The notes under the pieces were generated by a model that saw nothing but the letters and a program-made list of their open reading frames with translations, did not search any database and was not told the origin of the DNA. 14,121 nt of DNA. Source: Prevotellaceae bacterium UBA1716. GTDB taxonomy: Bacteria > Bacteroidota > Bacteroidia > Bacteroidales > Bacteroidaceae. The stretch spans positions 6,652 through 20,772 of the forward strand of contig DCIW01000205.1 of the NCBI GenBank assembly GCA_002317225.1. The letters are read 5' to 3'. This document shows, piece by piece, positions 1 to 7,786 of the stretch (position 1 is the first letter of the stretch; every line of letters starts with the position of its first letter). Position numbers and translations under genes: made by a program.

Positions 1-149
1 AAATCACAGACGAATATGCAGAGTCTGTTTCAGAGCGTTACATCGAACTCTACGAAGGCATCATCGGTGAAAAGTTTGACAAGAGCGACAGTTGTGATGA
101 CATCGCTGCTCGTATCGAAAAGCGTGTACTTGAATATCTTAACAAATAA
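1..149 (+). CDS. purC: Phosphoribosylaminoimidazole-succinocarboxamide synthase, 3' end
   Basis: This is the last 48 codons of a gene that begins outside the window; the first complete codon is at position 3 and the TAA stop is at 147-149. The tail contains ERYIELYEGIIGEKF followed by a helix rich in Lys, Arg and Glu (AARIEKRVLEYL). This matches the C-terminus of SAICAR synthetase, which joins CAIR and aspartate using ATP in purine synthesis. The neighbours support the call, because purC followed by menG and aroE is an order I associate with Bacteroidales. The catalytic part is not visible, so the call rests on the C-terminal pattern and on context. Confidence 0.82.
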   Translation, partial: ITDEYAESVSERYIELYEGIIGEKFDKSDSCDDIAARIEKRVLEYLNK

Positions 150-283
150 TTCGGAATCAAGAATTAAATTAGGAATTGAAAAATTATTATTATTATTATT
201 ATTTTAATATTAACTTAACTTCCAATTCCTAATTCCTAATTCCTAATTGACTACGTCGAGCACTTCGTGGTTCCTAATTCCTA
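150..283 (+). repeat. Intergenic AT-rich heptamer array with GC-rich plug
   Basis: The gap between purC and menG is simple-sequence DNA. It holds seven ATT units (183-203) and three tandem AATTCCT heptamers (224-244) plus a partial unit (245-248). A 22-bp GC-rich insert follows (249-270), beginning GACTACGTCG. The heptamer motif then resumes (271-285) and runs into the menG ATG at 284. An inverted 12-mer (AATTAGGAATTG at 167-178, complement at 223-234) could fold into a stem around the ATT tract. I see no TAnnTTTG promoter box here, so menG may be transcribed with purC. Confidence 0.8.
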
Positions 284-1018
284 ATGTACCAGCAAGAACA
301 AATAAAACCTTATAATTCGGAAGGCAGTAAGCGTGAGCAAGTTGAGCACATGTTCGACAACATAGCCCACTCTTACGACCTTCTGAATCATACCCTCTCA
401 TTTGGTATAGATAAGATTTGGCGAAACAAAGCCATCTCTTATCTTATTCCTTTTGCACCCAAAACAATACTTGATATTGCTACCGGAACAGGTGATTTCG
501 CGATACTTGCCAACAACAAGTTGAATTCTGATTCAATTATCGGTTGTGATATCTCGGAAGGAATGATGAATATTGGTCGTAAGAAAGTGAAGAAACTTGG
601 TCTCGACAATAAGATTACCTTCCAAAACGAAGACTGTTCGCAAATGTCATTTACTGACAACCAATTCGATGCAGTGATATCAGCCTTCGCACTTCGCAAT
701 TTCCAGAACCTCGACAAATGTCTCACCGAAATGCATCGTGTTTTAAACGTAAACGGACATCTCAGCGTTGTGGATCTTTGCACTCCAGTTTCATTCCCAA
801 TGAAACAACTCTTCTATATATATAAAAAGGTGGTAATGCCTACTCTTGGCAAACTCTTCTCAAAAGATGCAACTGCCTACTCATATCTGCCAGATACGAT
901 GGATGCTGTTCCTCAAGCACAGGAAATGGTCGATATCATCAGCAAGGCAGGTTTCAAAAATGCAAATTATAAACGCCTGCTCTTTGGCATGTGCATTCTA
1001 TATACAGCAGAAAAATGA
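284..1018 (+). CDS. menG: Demethylmenaquinone methyltransferase (MenG/UbiE family)
   Basis: A 244-residue SAM-dependent methyltransferase that should carry out the last step of menaquinone synthesis, C-methylation of demethylmenaquinone; Bacteroidales respire with menaquinone. The N-terminal family block YDLLNHTLSFGIDKIWR is at residues 31-47. The SAM-binding motif I (ILDIATGTGD) is at 62-71, the acidic end of strand 2 (GCDIS) near 87-91, and the UbiE signature ISAFALRNF at 132-140. The length is close to the usual ~245 residues. The ATG at 284 directly follows the heptamer array and no Shine-Dalgarno site is visible. The stop overlaps the aroE start as ATGA (1015-1018), which implies translational coupling. 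ubiE is an equally used name. Confidence 0.95.
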   Translation: MYQQEQIKPYNSEGSKREQVEHMFDNIAHSYDLLNHTLSFGIDKIWRNKAISYLIPFAPKTILDIATGTGDFAILANNKLNSDSIIGCDISEGMMNIGRKKVKKLGLDNKITFQNEDCSQMSFTDNQFDAVISAFALRNFQNLDKCLTEMHRVLNVNGHLSVVDLCTPVSFPMKQLFYIYKKVVMPTLGKLFSKDATAYSYLPDTMDAVPQAQEMVDIISKAGFKNANYKRLLFGMCILYTAEK

Positions 1019-1752
1019 CAAAATTCGGACTCGTTGGCTACCCTCTTGGCCACTCATTCTCAAGAAGTTTTTTTAACGACAAGTTCCAAGGTGAAAAGAT
1101 TGATGCAGAATACCTTAACTTTGAAATTCCATCAATCGAACAGTTTACAGAAATCATTGAGACTCATCCAGAACTCAAAGGTCTCAACGTGACCATCCCT
1201 TACAAGCAGCAGGTGATGGACTATCTCGATGAGGTTTCGCCAGAAGCTCGTGCCATCGGTGCGGTAAACGTGGTTCGTGTAGAGCATAATGGAAAGAATG
1301 TGAAACTGATCGGTTTCAACTCTGACGTCATCGGTTTCACACAGAGCATTGAACCTCTCCTCCGCACTCACCACAAGAAGGCACTTATCCTCGGAACTGG
1401 CGGTGCATCGAAGGCAATCAATTACGGTCTGAAGAAACTTGGTCTCGAAACCCTGTTCGTTTCACGATCTAAGCGTGACAACTGCATCACCTACGAAGAT
1501 ATCAATGCTGATGTACTGAAGGAATACGAAGTGATTGTCAACTGCTCTCCAAAGGGAATGTATCCTCACACAGACGAATGTCCGGATATCCCTTATGAGC
1601 ATCTCACATACAACAACCTTCTTTACGATTTGGTCTATAATCCAGAAGAGACTCTCTTCATGAAGAACGGCAAGGCACATGGTGCACAAGTAAAGAACGG
1701 ACTCGAGATGCTTATTCTCCAAGCACTCGCATCATGGGACTTTTGGAACTAA
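1015..1752 (+). CDS. aroE: Shikimate dehydrogenase
   Basis: A 245-residue NADP-dependent shikimate dehydrogenase that reduces 3-dehydroshikimate to shikimate in the aromatic amino acid and chorismate pathway. Visible motifs: the substrate-binding GYPLGHSFS (residues 8-16, Ser14 and Ser16), NVTIPYK with the catalytic Lys64, AIGAVN with Asn85, and FNSD with the catalytic Asp104. The NADP loop GTGGASKA is at 127-134 and NGLEMLILQA at the C-terminus carries the substrate-contacting Gln236. I chose the ATG at 1015 over the in-frame ATG at 991. It gives the normal family start (MTKFGLVGYPLGHS) and an ATGA overlap with menG, whereas the upstream start would add residues encoded inside menG. At 245 residues it is slightly short for AroE but complete. 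Confidence 0.96.
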   Translation: MTKFGLVGYPLGHSFSRSFFNDKFQGEKIDAEYLNFEIPSIEQFTEIIETHPELKGLNVTIPYKQQVMDYLDEVSPEARAIGAVNVVRVEHNGKNVKLIGFNSDVIGFTQSIEPLLRTHHKKALILGTGGASKAINYGLKKLGLETLFVSRSKRDNCITYEDINADVLKEYEVIVNCSPKGMYPHTDECPDIPYEHLTYNNLLYDLVYNPEETLFMKNGKAHGAQVKNGLEMLILQALASWDFWN

Positions 1753-1770
1753 GAAACCGACTAATCGAAT

Positions 1771-1808
1771 ATAATGCCATAATCTTGGAATAAGGATTAT
1801 GGCATTAT
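1771..1808 (+). terminator. Perfect 14-bp hairpin after aroE
   Basis: A 14-bp perfect stem (1771-1784 pairing with 1795-1808) with a 10-nt loop lies 19 bases after the aroE stop. This is the expected place for the end of the purC-menG-aroE unit. No long T tract follows (the next bases are TGTCCTATT), so it is not a classical intrinsic terminator. Being a perfect palindrome, it would fold on either strand and could also stop minus-strand transcription from the helicase gene. Confidence 0.6.
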
Positions 1809-1857
1809 TGTCCTATTCAGACGTAAAAATTGTCCTATTAATCACATCAATTTGTCC
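1808..1857 (+). promoter_or_regulatory. Three TTGTCC direct repeats at 22-bp spacing (operator-like)
   Basis: TTGTCCTATT occurs at 1808-1817 and again at 1830-1839, and TTGTCCATAT at 1852-1861. The three starts are exactly 22 bp apart, about two helical turns, so the repeats lie on one face of the DNA. Direct repeats with about this spacing are typical of AraC-family regulator sites. They end 46 bp upstream of the -33 element of the promoter at 1904-1935. The regulator is unknown and binding is inferred only from the pattern. Confidence 0.5.
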
Positions 1858-1903
1858 ATATTTCGCTTTTATATACGATTTTTCGCATTTTTTATAGCAA
1901 TTA

Positions 1904-1935
1904 TTTGTATAATTTAAAAAGTAACACTAAATTTG
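1904..1935 (+). promoter_or_regulatory. Bacteroidetes-type promoter without an obvious gene
   Basis: TTTG (1904-1907) and TAAATTTG (1928-1935) are separated by 20 bp, matching the Bacteroidetes sigma-ABfr layout (-33 TTTG, -7 TAnnTTTG). A transcript would start near 1942 and run towards the convergent helicase gene. The only + strand reading frame behind it (from the ATG at 2006) has about 39 codons before it enters the antisense of the helicase gene, and it resembles no family I know. The rest of the 1753-2122 gap is AT-rich and I see nothing else in it. Confidence 0.55.
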
Positions 1936-2122
1936 CAAACGAAATAATAAAGTAATTTTTTCAGAGTTAGTTTTTCATAGTATTAGTTCAATTGTATTTT
2001 CAGATATGAAATACTTTGACGGAAACAGTAGGATGTGTGAACACCTTGCTGTTTTTCTTTTAAATCCTAATTATCAAATCGGCAAACATTATCTCCCACA
2101 GAGCTCTCAGAGACTTTCGTCC

Positions 2123-4177
2123 TTACCCCCTACTCTTTCGCTTTTTCTTCAACTGCTCAGCAATTGCCCATTGAACAGCAGCACCTTCCTCATCGCCTTT
2201 GGCATCAAGAATATTGCCATAAAGTTGATGAGCACTGATGTTATCGTCCTTGAAGGTGAGAGCACGCTGAATATCATGTTCCGCTTCATCAAGGTTATGT
2301 TGTGCAAGTTGGATTTTAGCGCGAAGATAAAGTGATTTAAAGTGAATTGGGACAATATCAAGGGCTTGGTTAATTGCCTTATGTGCATCACGAAGTTTTC
2401 CCGAATCAAGAAGAGTTCGCGCTTTGCCCACATAAGCATCAACATAACGTGGATTCATCTTGATCGCCTTATCATAATTGGCTATCGCAGCTTTCGAATC
2501 ATCCATCTCGAGACATTCCTGAGCAAGATGATAGTATTCCTCTGCATAACCATTAAGAATCATTTGCTTCTCGTTGAGTTCATCCTGCTTATCTTTCAAT
2601 TGCTGATTGAGTTGTTCGATTTGTGCTTTCAATACATTTATCGTATTCAACTTTCGACGAATATATCTCCATGCCCAAGGCTTTTCAATATCATAACGCA
2701 TGTGTATCGCCTTGAAGAAATGAACAAGCGATTCATGCATATCACCTTTATCAAATGCTTTTATTGCATCATTATACTCAATGTCAGCACCAGCACGTTT
2801 GAGAGCAAGATCTACTGCCTTTTGATTATTGAATTGTTCTGAAAACTTTACAATATTTGGATTGACAAATACATCCGACTGATTGATAGGCTTCATGAGT
2901 TTAAGTCCATCAAGCGAACGACAACGGCTCAATGCAACATAAGTCTGTCCACCAGCAAACACTCCACCAGTAAAGTCAATATTCACCTTACTGAATGTCA
3001 AACCTTGACTCTTATGAATTGTAATTGCCCAAGCAAGACGAATCGGAAACTGAGTAAACGTACCAAGTTCCTCCTCCTCTATCTTCTTTTCAGTCTCATT
3101 ATAAGTATATCTGACATTTGCCCAAATAGCACGTTCCACATCAAACTCCTTGCCTTCATCTGTAATGATTGTCAAGTATTTGCCTTCATCGAGATCTATG
3201 CCAATAATTGTGCCAATAGTGCCATTGACCCAACGCTTGTCCATATCATTCTTTATGAAAATAACCTGAGCACCAACTTTTAGTTCAAGGTCAAGAAGTG
3301 TTGGAAGTGATGTTTCTGGAAACTCCCCATTAACACTACCATAAAAATGAATTGGATCACCTTCAATCTCTTTCAACCGTGAAGTATTGATTGAATCAAC
3401 CACATCCCTAAGTGTTGCAAGCGTAACACTCATCTCGCCACTTCCTGCTTGAAGAGACAACTTCTTCTTTTCCTCTTCTGTGAGCACACAAGTATTCAGA
3501 AGTTGTAAATCAGCAGCCGAAGCATGATTAGTACGAATATGGTCAAGGACTGTTATGAAAGCATTATCTGTCTGGCGATATACTTTTGTAAGTTCAATGC
3601 TAACCAATTGCATTTCACGAAACACTCTTGCAGAAAAGAAATGAGGTGTTTCGTAAAACTTGCTTAGGATTTCTCTTTCATCTCGAGTCACAACAGGTTC
3701 TAACTGAAAGACATCGCCCACAAAAAGCAACTGCTTGCCTCCAAATGGAAAGCGGTAATTACCCGAATAGACTCGAAGAACTTTATCAATAAAATCAATA
3801 ATATCAGCACGCACCATACTTATTTCATCAATGATGATAAGTTCGATGCTCTTCAGGAGTTTCACATGCTCCTTATTATATTTAAGGAATTCCTTCAATC
3901 GTCCAGGCGAACTGAAGCGGTTGTCATCAGGCACAAGTGGATGAAAAGGAAGATGAAAGAAACTATGCATTGTGCTTCCTCCAGCATTGATTGCCGCAAT
4001 ACCTGTAGGAGCAAGAACTACATATTTCTTTTTTGTAGTTTCACAGATATATTTCACGAAGGTAGATTTACCCGTGCCAGCCTTTCCGGTCAAGAATACG
4101 GACTGGCTGGTAAACTGAACAAGGTCAAGGGCATTCTTGAACTGCGGGTTATCGATATCTATCTTCTTTATATCCAT
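2123..4177 (-). CDS. Pif1/RecD-like SF1 helicase with C-terminal TPR domain
   Basis: A 684-residue protein in two parts. Residues 1-450 form an SF1B helicase: Walker A GKAGTGKST (31-39), motif Ia APTGIAA (56-62), Walker B IIIDEIS (114-120), motif III FVGDVFQLEP (152-161), VYRQ (199-202), motif V TIHKSQGLTF (386-395) and motif VI YVALSRCRSLDGL (413-425). Residues ~510-543 look like a coiled coil (LKAQIEQLNQQLKDKQDELN). Residues ~544-676 hold about three to four tetratricopeptide repeats, for example AAIANYDKAIKMNPRYVDAY. It ends in a basic tail, KKKRKSRG. The helicase should unwind DNA 5' to 3'; the TPRs probably bind a partner. It starts 52 bp after the PBP gene with no promoter box between, so it is probably the last gene of that transcript. 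The specific role is unknown. Confidence 0.93.
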   Translation of the reverse strand: MDIKKIDIDNPQFKNALDLVQFTSQSVFLTGKAGTGKSTFVKYICETTKKKYVVLAPTGIAAINAGGSTMHSFFHLPFHPLVPDDNRFSSPGRLKEFLKYNKEHVKLLKSIELIIIDEISMVRADIIDFIDKVLRVYSGNYRFPFGGKQLLFVGDVFQLEPVVTRDEREILSKFYETPHFFSARVFREMQLVSIELTKVYRQTDNAFITVLDHIRTNHASAADLQLLNTCVLTEEEKKKLSLQAGSGEMSVTLATLRDVVDSINTSRLKEIEGDPIHFYGSVNGEFPETSLPTLLDLELKVGAQVIFIKNDMDKRWVNGTIGTIIGIDLDEGKYLTIITDEGKEFDVERAIWANVRYTYNETEKKIEEEELGTFTQFPIRLAWAITIHKSQGLTFSKVNIDFTGGVFAGGQTYVALSRCRSLDGLKLMKPINQSDVFVNPNIVKFSEQFNNQKAVDLALKRAGADIEYNDAIKAFDKGDMHESLVHFFKAIHMRYDIEKPWAWRYIRRKLNTINVLKAQIEQLNQQLKDKQDELNEKQMILNGYAEEYYHLAQECLEMDDSKAAIANYDKAIKMNPRYVDAYVGKARTLLDSGKLRDAHKAINQALDIVPIHFKSLYLRAKIQLAQHNLDEAEHDIQRALTFKDDNISAHQLYGNILDAKGDEEGAAVQWAIAEQLKKKRKSRG

Positions 4178-4229
4178 TCAATTAAGTGGGAACTGACTTA
4201 TGCTTTAAAGGGTATCCTAATGACTTGCT

Positions 4230-6659
4230 TTATATCTCTTCTGTTTCCGTATCGATGTAGTCATAATTATAGTCGAGGTCGATATCCATGTCATGCATTT
4301 CAAGAGTGTCGTGATGCATGGTGTCGGCAGGATTGACATAATGATGTTCGATGACAGGAATATCCTCCTTTGCCTCAGGGAATCTTGCATGATACTTCTT
4401 GTAACGTGGATCCTTATCATTCAGCACCTTCTGCAAGAAATAACCGAAGATAGGAAGTGCTGTACGACTGCCTTGTCCAAGAGCACCATTGCGGAAGTGT
4501 ATGCTGCGATATTCGCCACCTACCCAAGCACCTCCTACAAGATTTGGAGTGCAACCCACAAACCAAGCATCAGAATGATTGTTCGAGGTACCAGTCTTGC
4601 CACCCACTTCTGTGTCCCAAGGACGAGAGAGATAACTGAGCATTGCCGATGAAGTGCCACCTTCGTACACACCGGCATGAAGCAGACGCTGTAGATAATA
4701 TGCGGTCTTGTACCTCATGGCACGTTCAGCCTGAGCAACCTCAACCTCAGCATCATAGATGACTTTACCATCACGATCCTCAATCTTTGACACAAGAATC
4801 GGTTTGCGATGCATGCCATCGTTCATCACCGAACAATATGCATCAACAAGTTCGATAAGTTGTACATCACAAGGACCAAGCGAGAGCGAAGGAGTATCAT
4901 CAAGAGGCGAAGTGATACCCATTCGATGTGCTATGTTTATCACACGAGGAATGCCAGTCTCAAGACCGAGTTTTGCTGCAACTGTATTAATCGACTGTGC
5001 AAAAGCGGTACGAAGAGGGACGTATGCACCATTGTATGTTCCATCAGCATTGTGAGGATGCCACCATTGGAATGTGCCAGGATGGAACTTGTCCTCAACC
5101 TGCATATTCACTTCTACATCAGTGAGGCAATACTCTGGATCGATAGAGTCGTTATGTTCAAATGCTGCAGCATAGACAAATAGCTTGAAGGTTGAACCCG
5201 GTTGTCGCATAGCAGTCACCTTGTCGTATTTCCACGAACCGAAGTCGATATCTCCCACCCATGCCTTGACATGCGAAGTCTGAGGTTCCATAGCTACAAA
5301 TCCCGTATGCATAAACGAAACCATATATCTAATGGAATCCATCGTACTCATAAGTGTATCGACAAGTCCGTTAGCATCTCCTTGTCCGTATGCAAAGACC
5401 TTAGTGCGATGAGGTTCGTTGAGATAGAAGTTGATGCTGTCGGCATTACCCGAATATTTCTTGTCAAGAATCTTGTAATAATCAGACTTCTTCGCAAGAT
5501 CCTCAATAAAGTTAGGAATCTCCTTGCCCCATTGGTCACGCCATGGATTCATGCCCTTCCAATGATTATTGAACACCTCCTGAAGATGCTTCATCTGCTT
5601 GTTGACAGCCCATTCGGCATACATCTGCATCTTTGAGTCGAGTGTGGTGTAGATGCGAAGTCCGTCACCATCGAGATTGATATTATGCTCTTTGCACCAA
5701 TCACGCAATTCATCACGTATTGCCTCGCGGAAATAGAGTGCATGACCGCTATACACGTCCTCCACCTTATACTCATCCATATTGATAGGAATCTGGATGA
5801 GCGAGTCGTATTCGTGGCGAGTCATATTGCCCACGGTGAACATATTATCATGCTGCAACATGTTAAGAAGCACGGTGTTGCGGCGACTGAAACTGTTCTT
5901 AGGATTGATTCGTGGATTATAAGTAGTTGTAGCCTTGAGCAAACCGATAAGCGTTGCCGATTGCTCTGCGGTGAGATTTGCCGGCTCAGTATTGAAATAA
6001 GTCTTTGCAGCAGTACGGATACCGTATGAGTTGCTGCCGAAGTCGACAGTATTAAGATAAAGCGTAAGAATGTCCTTCTTCGAATACAGATTCTCGATCT
6101 TGATGGCAGTCACCCACTCTTTCGATTTCATAATGAGAATCTTAAGACCAGGTACATTGCCAAGCAAACCAGTACTGTACTGACTACGAATCTTAAACAG
6201 ATTCTTCACCAACTGCTGAGTGATAGTGCTTGCACCACGAGCATTACCACGGAACATATCTTTGACTGCAGCAAAGAGTCCTTGGTAGTCGATGCCATGG
6301 TGCTCATAGAAACGCTCATCCTCAGTTGAGATAAGTGCATTAATTATATAAGGTGAAATTGCTTCAAACTCTACAGGCGAACGATTCTCATTGAAGAATT
6401 TGCCAATAAGAACACTATCCTCAGTATAAATATATGATGCTTCGTTCGAAATAGGATTCTGGATAACATCCTCCGAAGGCGAAACACCGAATAGCCAAAG
6501 GAAGTTACAATCAACTGCACCTAAGTACAAGAAAAAGAAAACAATGAAACTACATATCGGAGTTACAATTCTCTGATACCACTTGCCCCGATACTGTCCG
6601 GCATACCATTGCCAACAACCTTTCAGAGCATCTATTATTTTCTTATAAAACCTTTTCAT
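4230..6659 (-). CDS. mrcA: Class A penicillin-binding protein (PBP1A-like)
   Basis: An 809-residue bifunctional peptidoglycan synthase. A short basic cytoplasmic tail and one membrane segment (about 31-49, VTPICSFIVFFFLYLGAV) anchor it, with the enzymatic part in the periplasm. The GT51 glycosyltransferase domain shows ISTEDERFYEHHGID (110-124, catalytic Glu113) and RGASTITQQLVKNLF (141-155). The transpeptidase domain shows PGSTFK with nucleophile Ser489 and Lys492, SIN (556-558) and GGKTGTSNN (686-694). All catalytic motifs are intact. The last ~40 residues after the transpeptidase domain are rich in His, Asp and Tyr (HHYVNPADTMHHDTLEMHDMD) and end acidic. The ATG at 6659 is preceded by an AT-rich leader with no clear RBS. 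Family membership is certain; mrcA is the usual label for this PBP in the phylum. Confidence 0.95.
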   Translation of the reverse strand: MKRFYKKIIDALKGCWQWYAGQYRGKWYQRIVTPICSFIVFFFLYLGAVDCNFLWLFGVSPSEDVIQNPISNEASYIYTEDSVLIGKFFNENRSPVEFEAISPYIINALISTEDERFYEHHGIDYQGLFAAVKDMFRGNARGASTITQQLVKNLFKIRSQYSTGLLGNVPGLKILIMKSKEWVTAIKIENLYSKKDILTLYLNTVDFGSNSYGIRTAAKTYFNTEPANLTAEQSATLIGLLKATTTYNPRINPKNSFSRRNTVLLNMLQHDNMFTVGNMTRHEYDSLIQIPINMDEYKVEDVYSGHALYFREAIRDELRDWCKEHNINLDGDGLRIYTTLDSKMQMYAEWAVNKQMKHLQEVFNNHWKGMNPWRDQWGKEIPNFIEDLAKKSDYYKILDKKYSGNADSINFYLNEPHRTKVFAYGQGDANGLVDTLMSTMDSIRYMVSFMHTGFVAMEPQTSHVKAWVGDIDFGSWKYDKVTAMRQPGSTFKLFVYAAAFEHNDSIDPEYCLTDVEVNMQVEDKFHPGTFQWWHPHNADGTYNGAYVPLRTAFAQSINTVAAKLGLETGIPRVINIAHRMGITSPLDDTPSLSLGPCDVQLIELVDAYCSVMNDGMHRKPILVSKIEDRDGKVIYDAEVEVAQAERAMRYKTAYYLQRLLHAGVYEGGTSSAMLSYLSRPWDTEVGGKTGTSNNHSDAWFVGCTPNLVGGAWVGGEYRSIHFRNGALGQGSRTALPIFGYFLQKVLNDKDPRYKKYHARFPEAKEDIPVIEHHYVNPADTMHHDTLEMHDMDIDLDYNYDYIDTETEEI

Positions 6660-6700
6660 TATCGTATTCTATCAATGATTCTTCAGGGATTAATATGAAA

Positions 6701-6715
6701 GGTGCGCTTCGCGCC
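6701..6715. repeat. Small GC-rich hairpin
   Basis: GGTGCGCTTCGCGCC can pair as GCGC-TTC-GCGC, or as a 6-bp stem with one G-U wobble on the + strand. It lies in the AT-rich gap between miaA and the PBP gene, about 40 bp upstream of the PBP start. It resembles other small GC-rich palindromes with TTC or GAA loops in the gaps of this window. Its function is unknown. Confidence 0.45.
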
Positions 6716-6744
6716 AATAGAAAAAACATGAAAGAAACAATAAA

Positions 6745-6776
6745 AACATAAAAAAACAATTCCATTGTTGGTTTTT
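6745..6776 (-). terminator. Possible intrinsic terminator after miaA
   Basis: Read on the minus strand, AACAAT-GGA-ATTGTT forms a 6-bp stem with a 3-nt loop (6769-6755), followed by TTTTTTATGTTTTT. Flanking A and T runs could lengthen the stem around a small CC bulge. It lies about 70 bp after the miaA stop, so it could end or attenuate the lpx-miaA transcript before the PBP gene. The stem is A+T-rich and weak, and the whole gap is rich in A and T runs, so confidence is modest. Confidence 0.45.
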
Positions 6777-6839
6777 TCTTGTTTTTGTTCTGTTTTCTTT
6801 AAGGTTTTTCTTAATTGGCCTGAAGGGCATAAAATCAAT

Positions 6840-7742
6840 TCATATTATCTGTAATACCCTATCAATAATCTCATCAATTGACATCTTGTCCACATCAATC
6901 CACTCCATCTCCTCGTCTTTCTTATACCAAGTCATCTGTTTCTTGGCATAGACACGAGTGTTCTTCTTGATGCGCTCCACTGCCATGTGCAATTCCCATT
7001 CGCCACTGATGACATTAAAGAGTTCTTTATATCCAACTGTATTGAGCGAATTGAGATGGCGAAGCGGATAAACACGTTTTGCCTCTTCCATAAAACCTTC
7101 CTGCATCATCATGTCGACTCGTCGGTTTATGCGATTGAACAAATCTTCCCTTTCGCGTCTCAATCCAATCTTTCTTATGGAGAATGGTCGTTGTTTTCGT
7201 GTTTTAGTTCGGAGCGAAGTATAAGTCTGCCCAGTCATATAACAAATTTCGAGAGCATGAACCACTCGTTTATGATTCTTCTTATCGACCAAGTCGTAAT
7301 ACTCTGGATCGAGCAATCGTAGTTCGGCAAGCAATGGTTCGAGTCCTTCATTCTCAAATCGTGTCTTCAGCATCTGGCGAGTCTCATCATCCACTGTAGG
7401 AATATCATCAATACCCTTAGTTACAGCATCGATATACATCATCGAACCACCCGACATGATGACCGTATCATGCTTCTTGAACAACTCCTCGAGCAATTCA
7501 ATCACATCTGCTTCAAATTGAGCAGCACTATAATATTCGTCAAGAGCCTTTGTATGAACAAAATAGTGCTTCACACGTCTCATCTCCTCTTCCGTAGGAG
7601 CAGCCGTCCCTATCTCAATATCCTTATATATCTGACGCGAATCAGCATTGATGATAGGACAATGCAACTGCTCTGCAAGACGAAGCGACAACTCCGTCTT
7701 ACCCACAGCAGTAGGACCCGTTATGACCAACAACCTACCCAA
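6840..7742 (-). CDS. miaA: tRNA dimethylallyltransferase
   Basis: A 300-residue enzyme that transfers a dimethylallyl group from DMAPP to the N6 of A37 in tRNAs reading UNN codons. The P-loop GPTAVGKT is at residues 9-16, the substrate-binding NADSRQIY at 32-39, MSGGSMMYIDAVTKG near 95-109, NTVGYKEL in the C-terminal third, and the tRNA-binding KKQMTWYKK near 267-275. The length is normal. No in-frame ATG is available. The reading frame stays open upstream through an AT-rich array, and TTG at 7742-7740 gives a normal family N-terminus (GRLLVITGP). That TTG lies inside a 16-bp GC-rich repeat (7737-7752) also present after lpxC, so the original start region may have been overwritten. Many Bacteroidetes have two miaA paralogues; which one this is cannot be told here. 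Confidence 0.95.
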   Translation of the reverse strand: MGRLLVITGPTAVGKTELSLRLAEQLHCPIINADSRQIYKDIEIGTAAPTEEEMRRVKHYFVHTKALDEYYSAAQFEADVIELLEELFKKHDTVIMSGGSMMYIDAVTKGIDDIPTVDDETRQMLKTRFENEGLEPLLAELRLLDPEYYDLVDKKNHKRVVHALEICYMTGQTYTSLRTKTRKQRPFSIRKIGLRREREDLFNRINRRVDMMMQEGFMEEAKRVYPLRHLNSLNTVGYKELFNVISGEWELHMAVERIKKNTRVYAKKQMTWYKKDEEMEWIDVDKMSIDEIIDRVLQII

Positions 7743-7785
7743 GCGCAGCCCAATTTTGAATTTTGAATTTTGAATTTTGAATTTA
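7737..7785. repeat. GC-rich plug plus four AATTTTG heptamers
   Basis: ACCCAAGCGCAGCCCA (7737-7752) is followed by four tandem AATTTTG heptamers (7752-7779) and a degenerate fifth. The array fills the whole space between the stop of the pRiA4b ORF-3-like gene (7787) and the miaA TTG. The same 16-bp plug occurs in the same orientation at 9855-9870, again next to 7-bp AT-rich repeats. Confidence 0.8.
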
Positions 7786-7786
7786 C

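Noticed and set aside
16..207. A 63-codon frame overlapping the purC end and the ATT repeat
   Set aside because: It is out of frame with purC and ends in a Leu run made by the ATT repeat, so it is a shadow.
991..1014. An upstream ATG for aroE at 991
   Set aside because: It would add eight residues encoded inside menG that do not fit the AroE family start. The ATG at 1015 gives the standard N-terminus and an ATGA overlap.
1808..1861. A short CRISPR-like array (three spaced repeats)
   Set aside because: The repeats are only 6-10 bp with 12-16 bp between them, far from CRISPR dimensions, and no cas gene is present.
2006..2335. A 109-codon + strand frame behind the orphan promoter
   Set aside because: Only the first ~39 codons lie outside the helicase gene and they match no family I recognise. 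It is kept only as context for the promoter finding.
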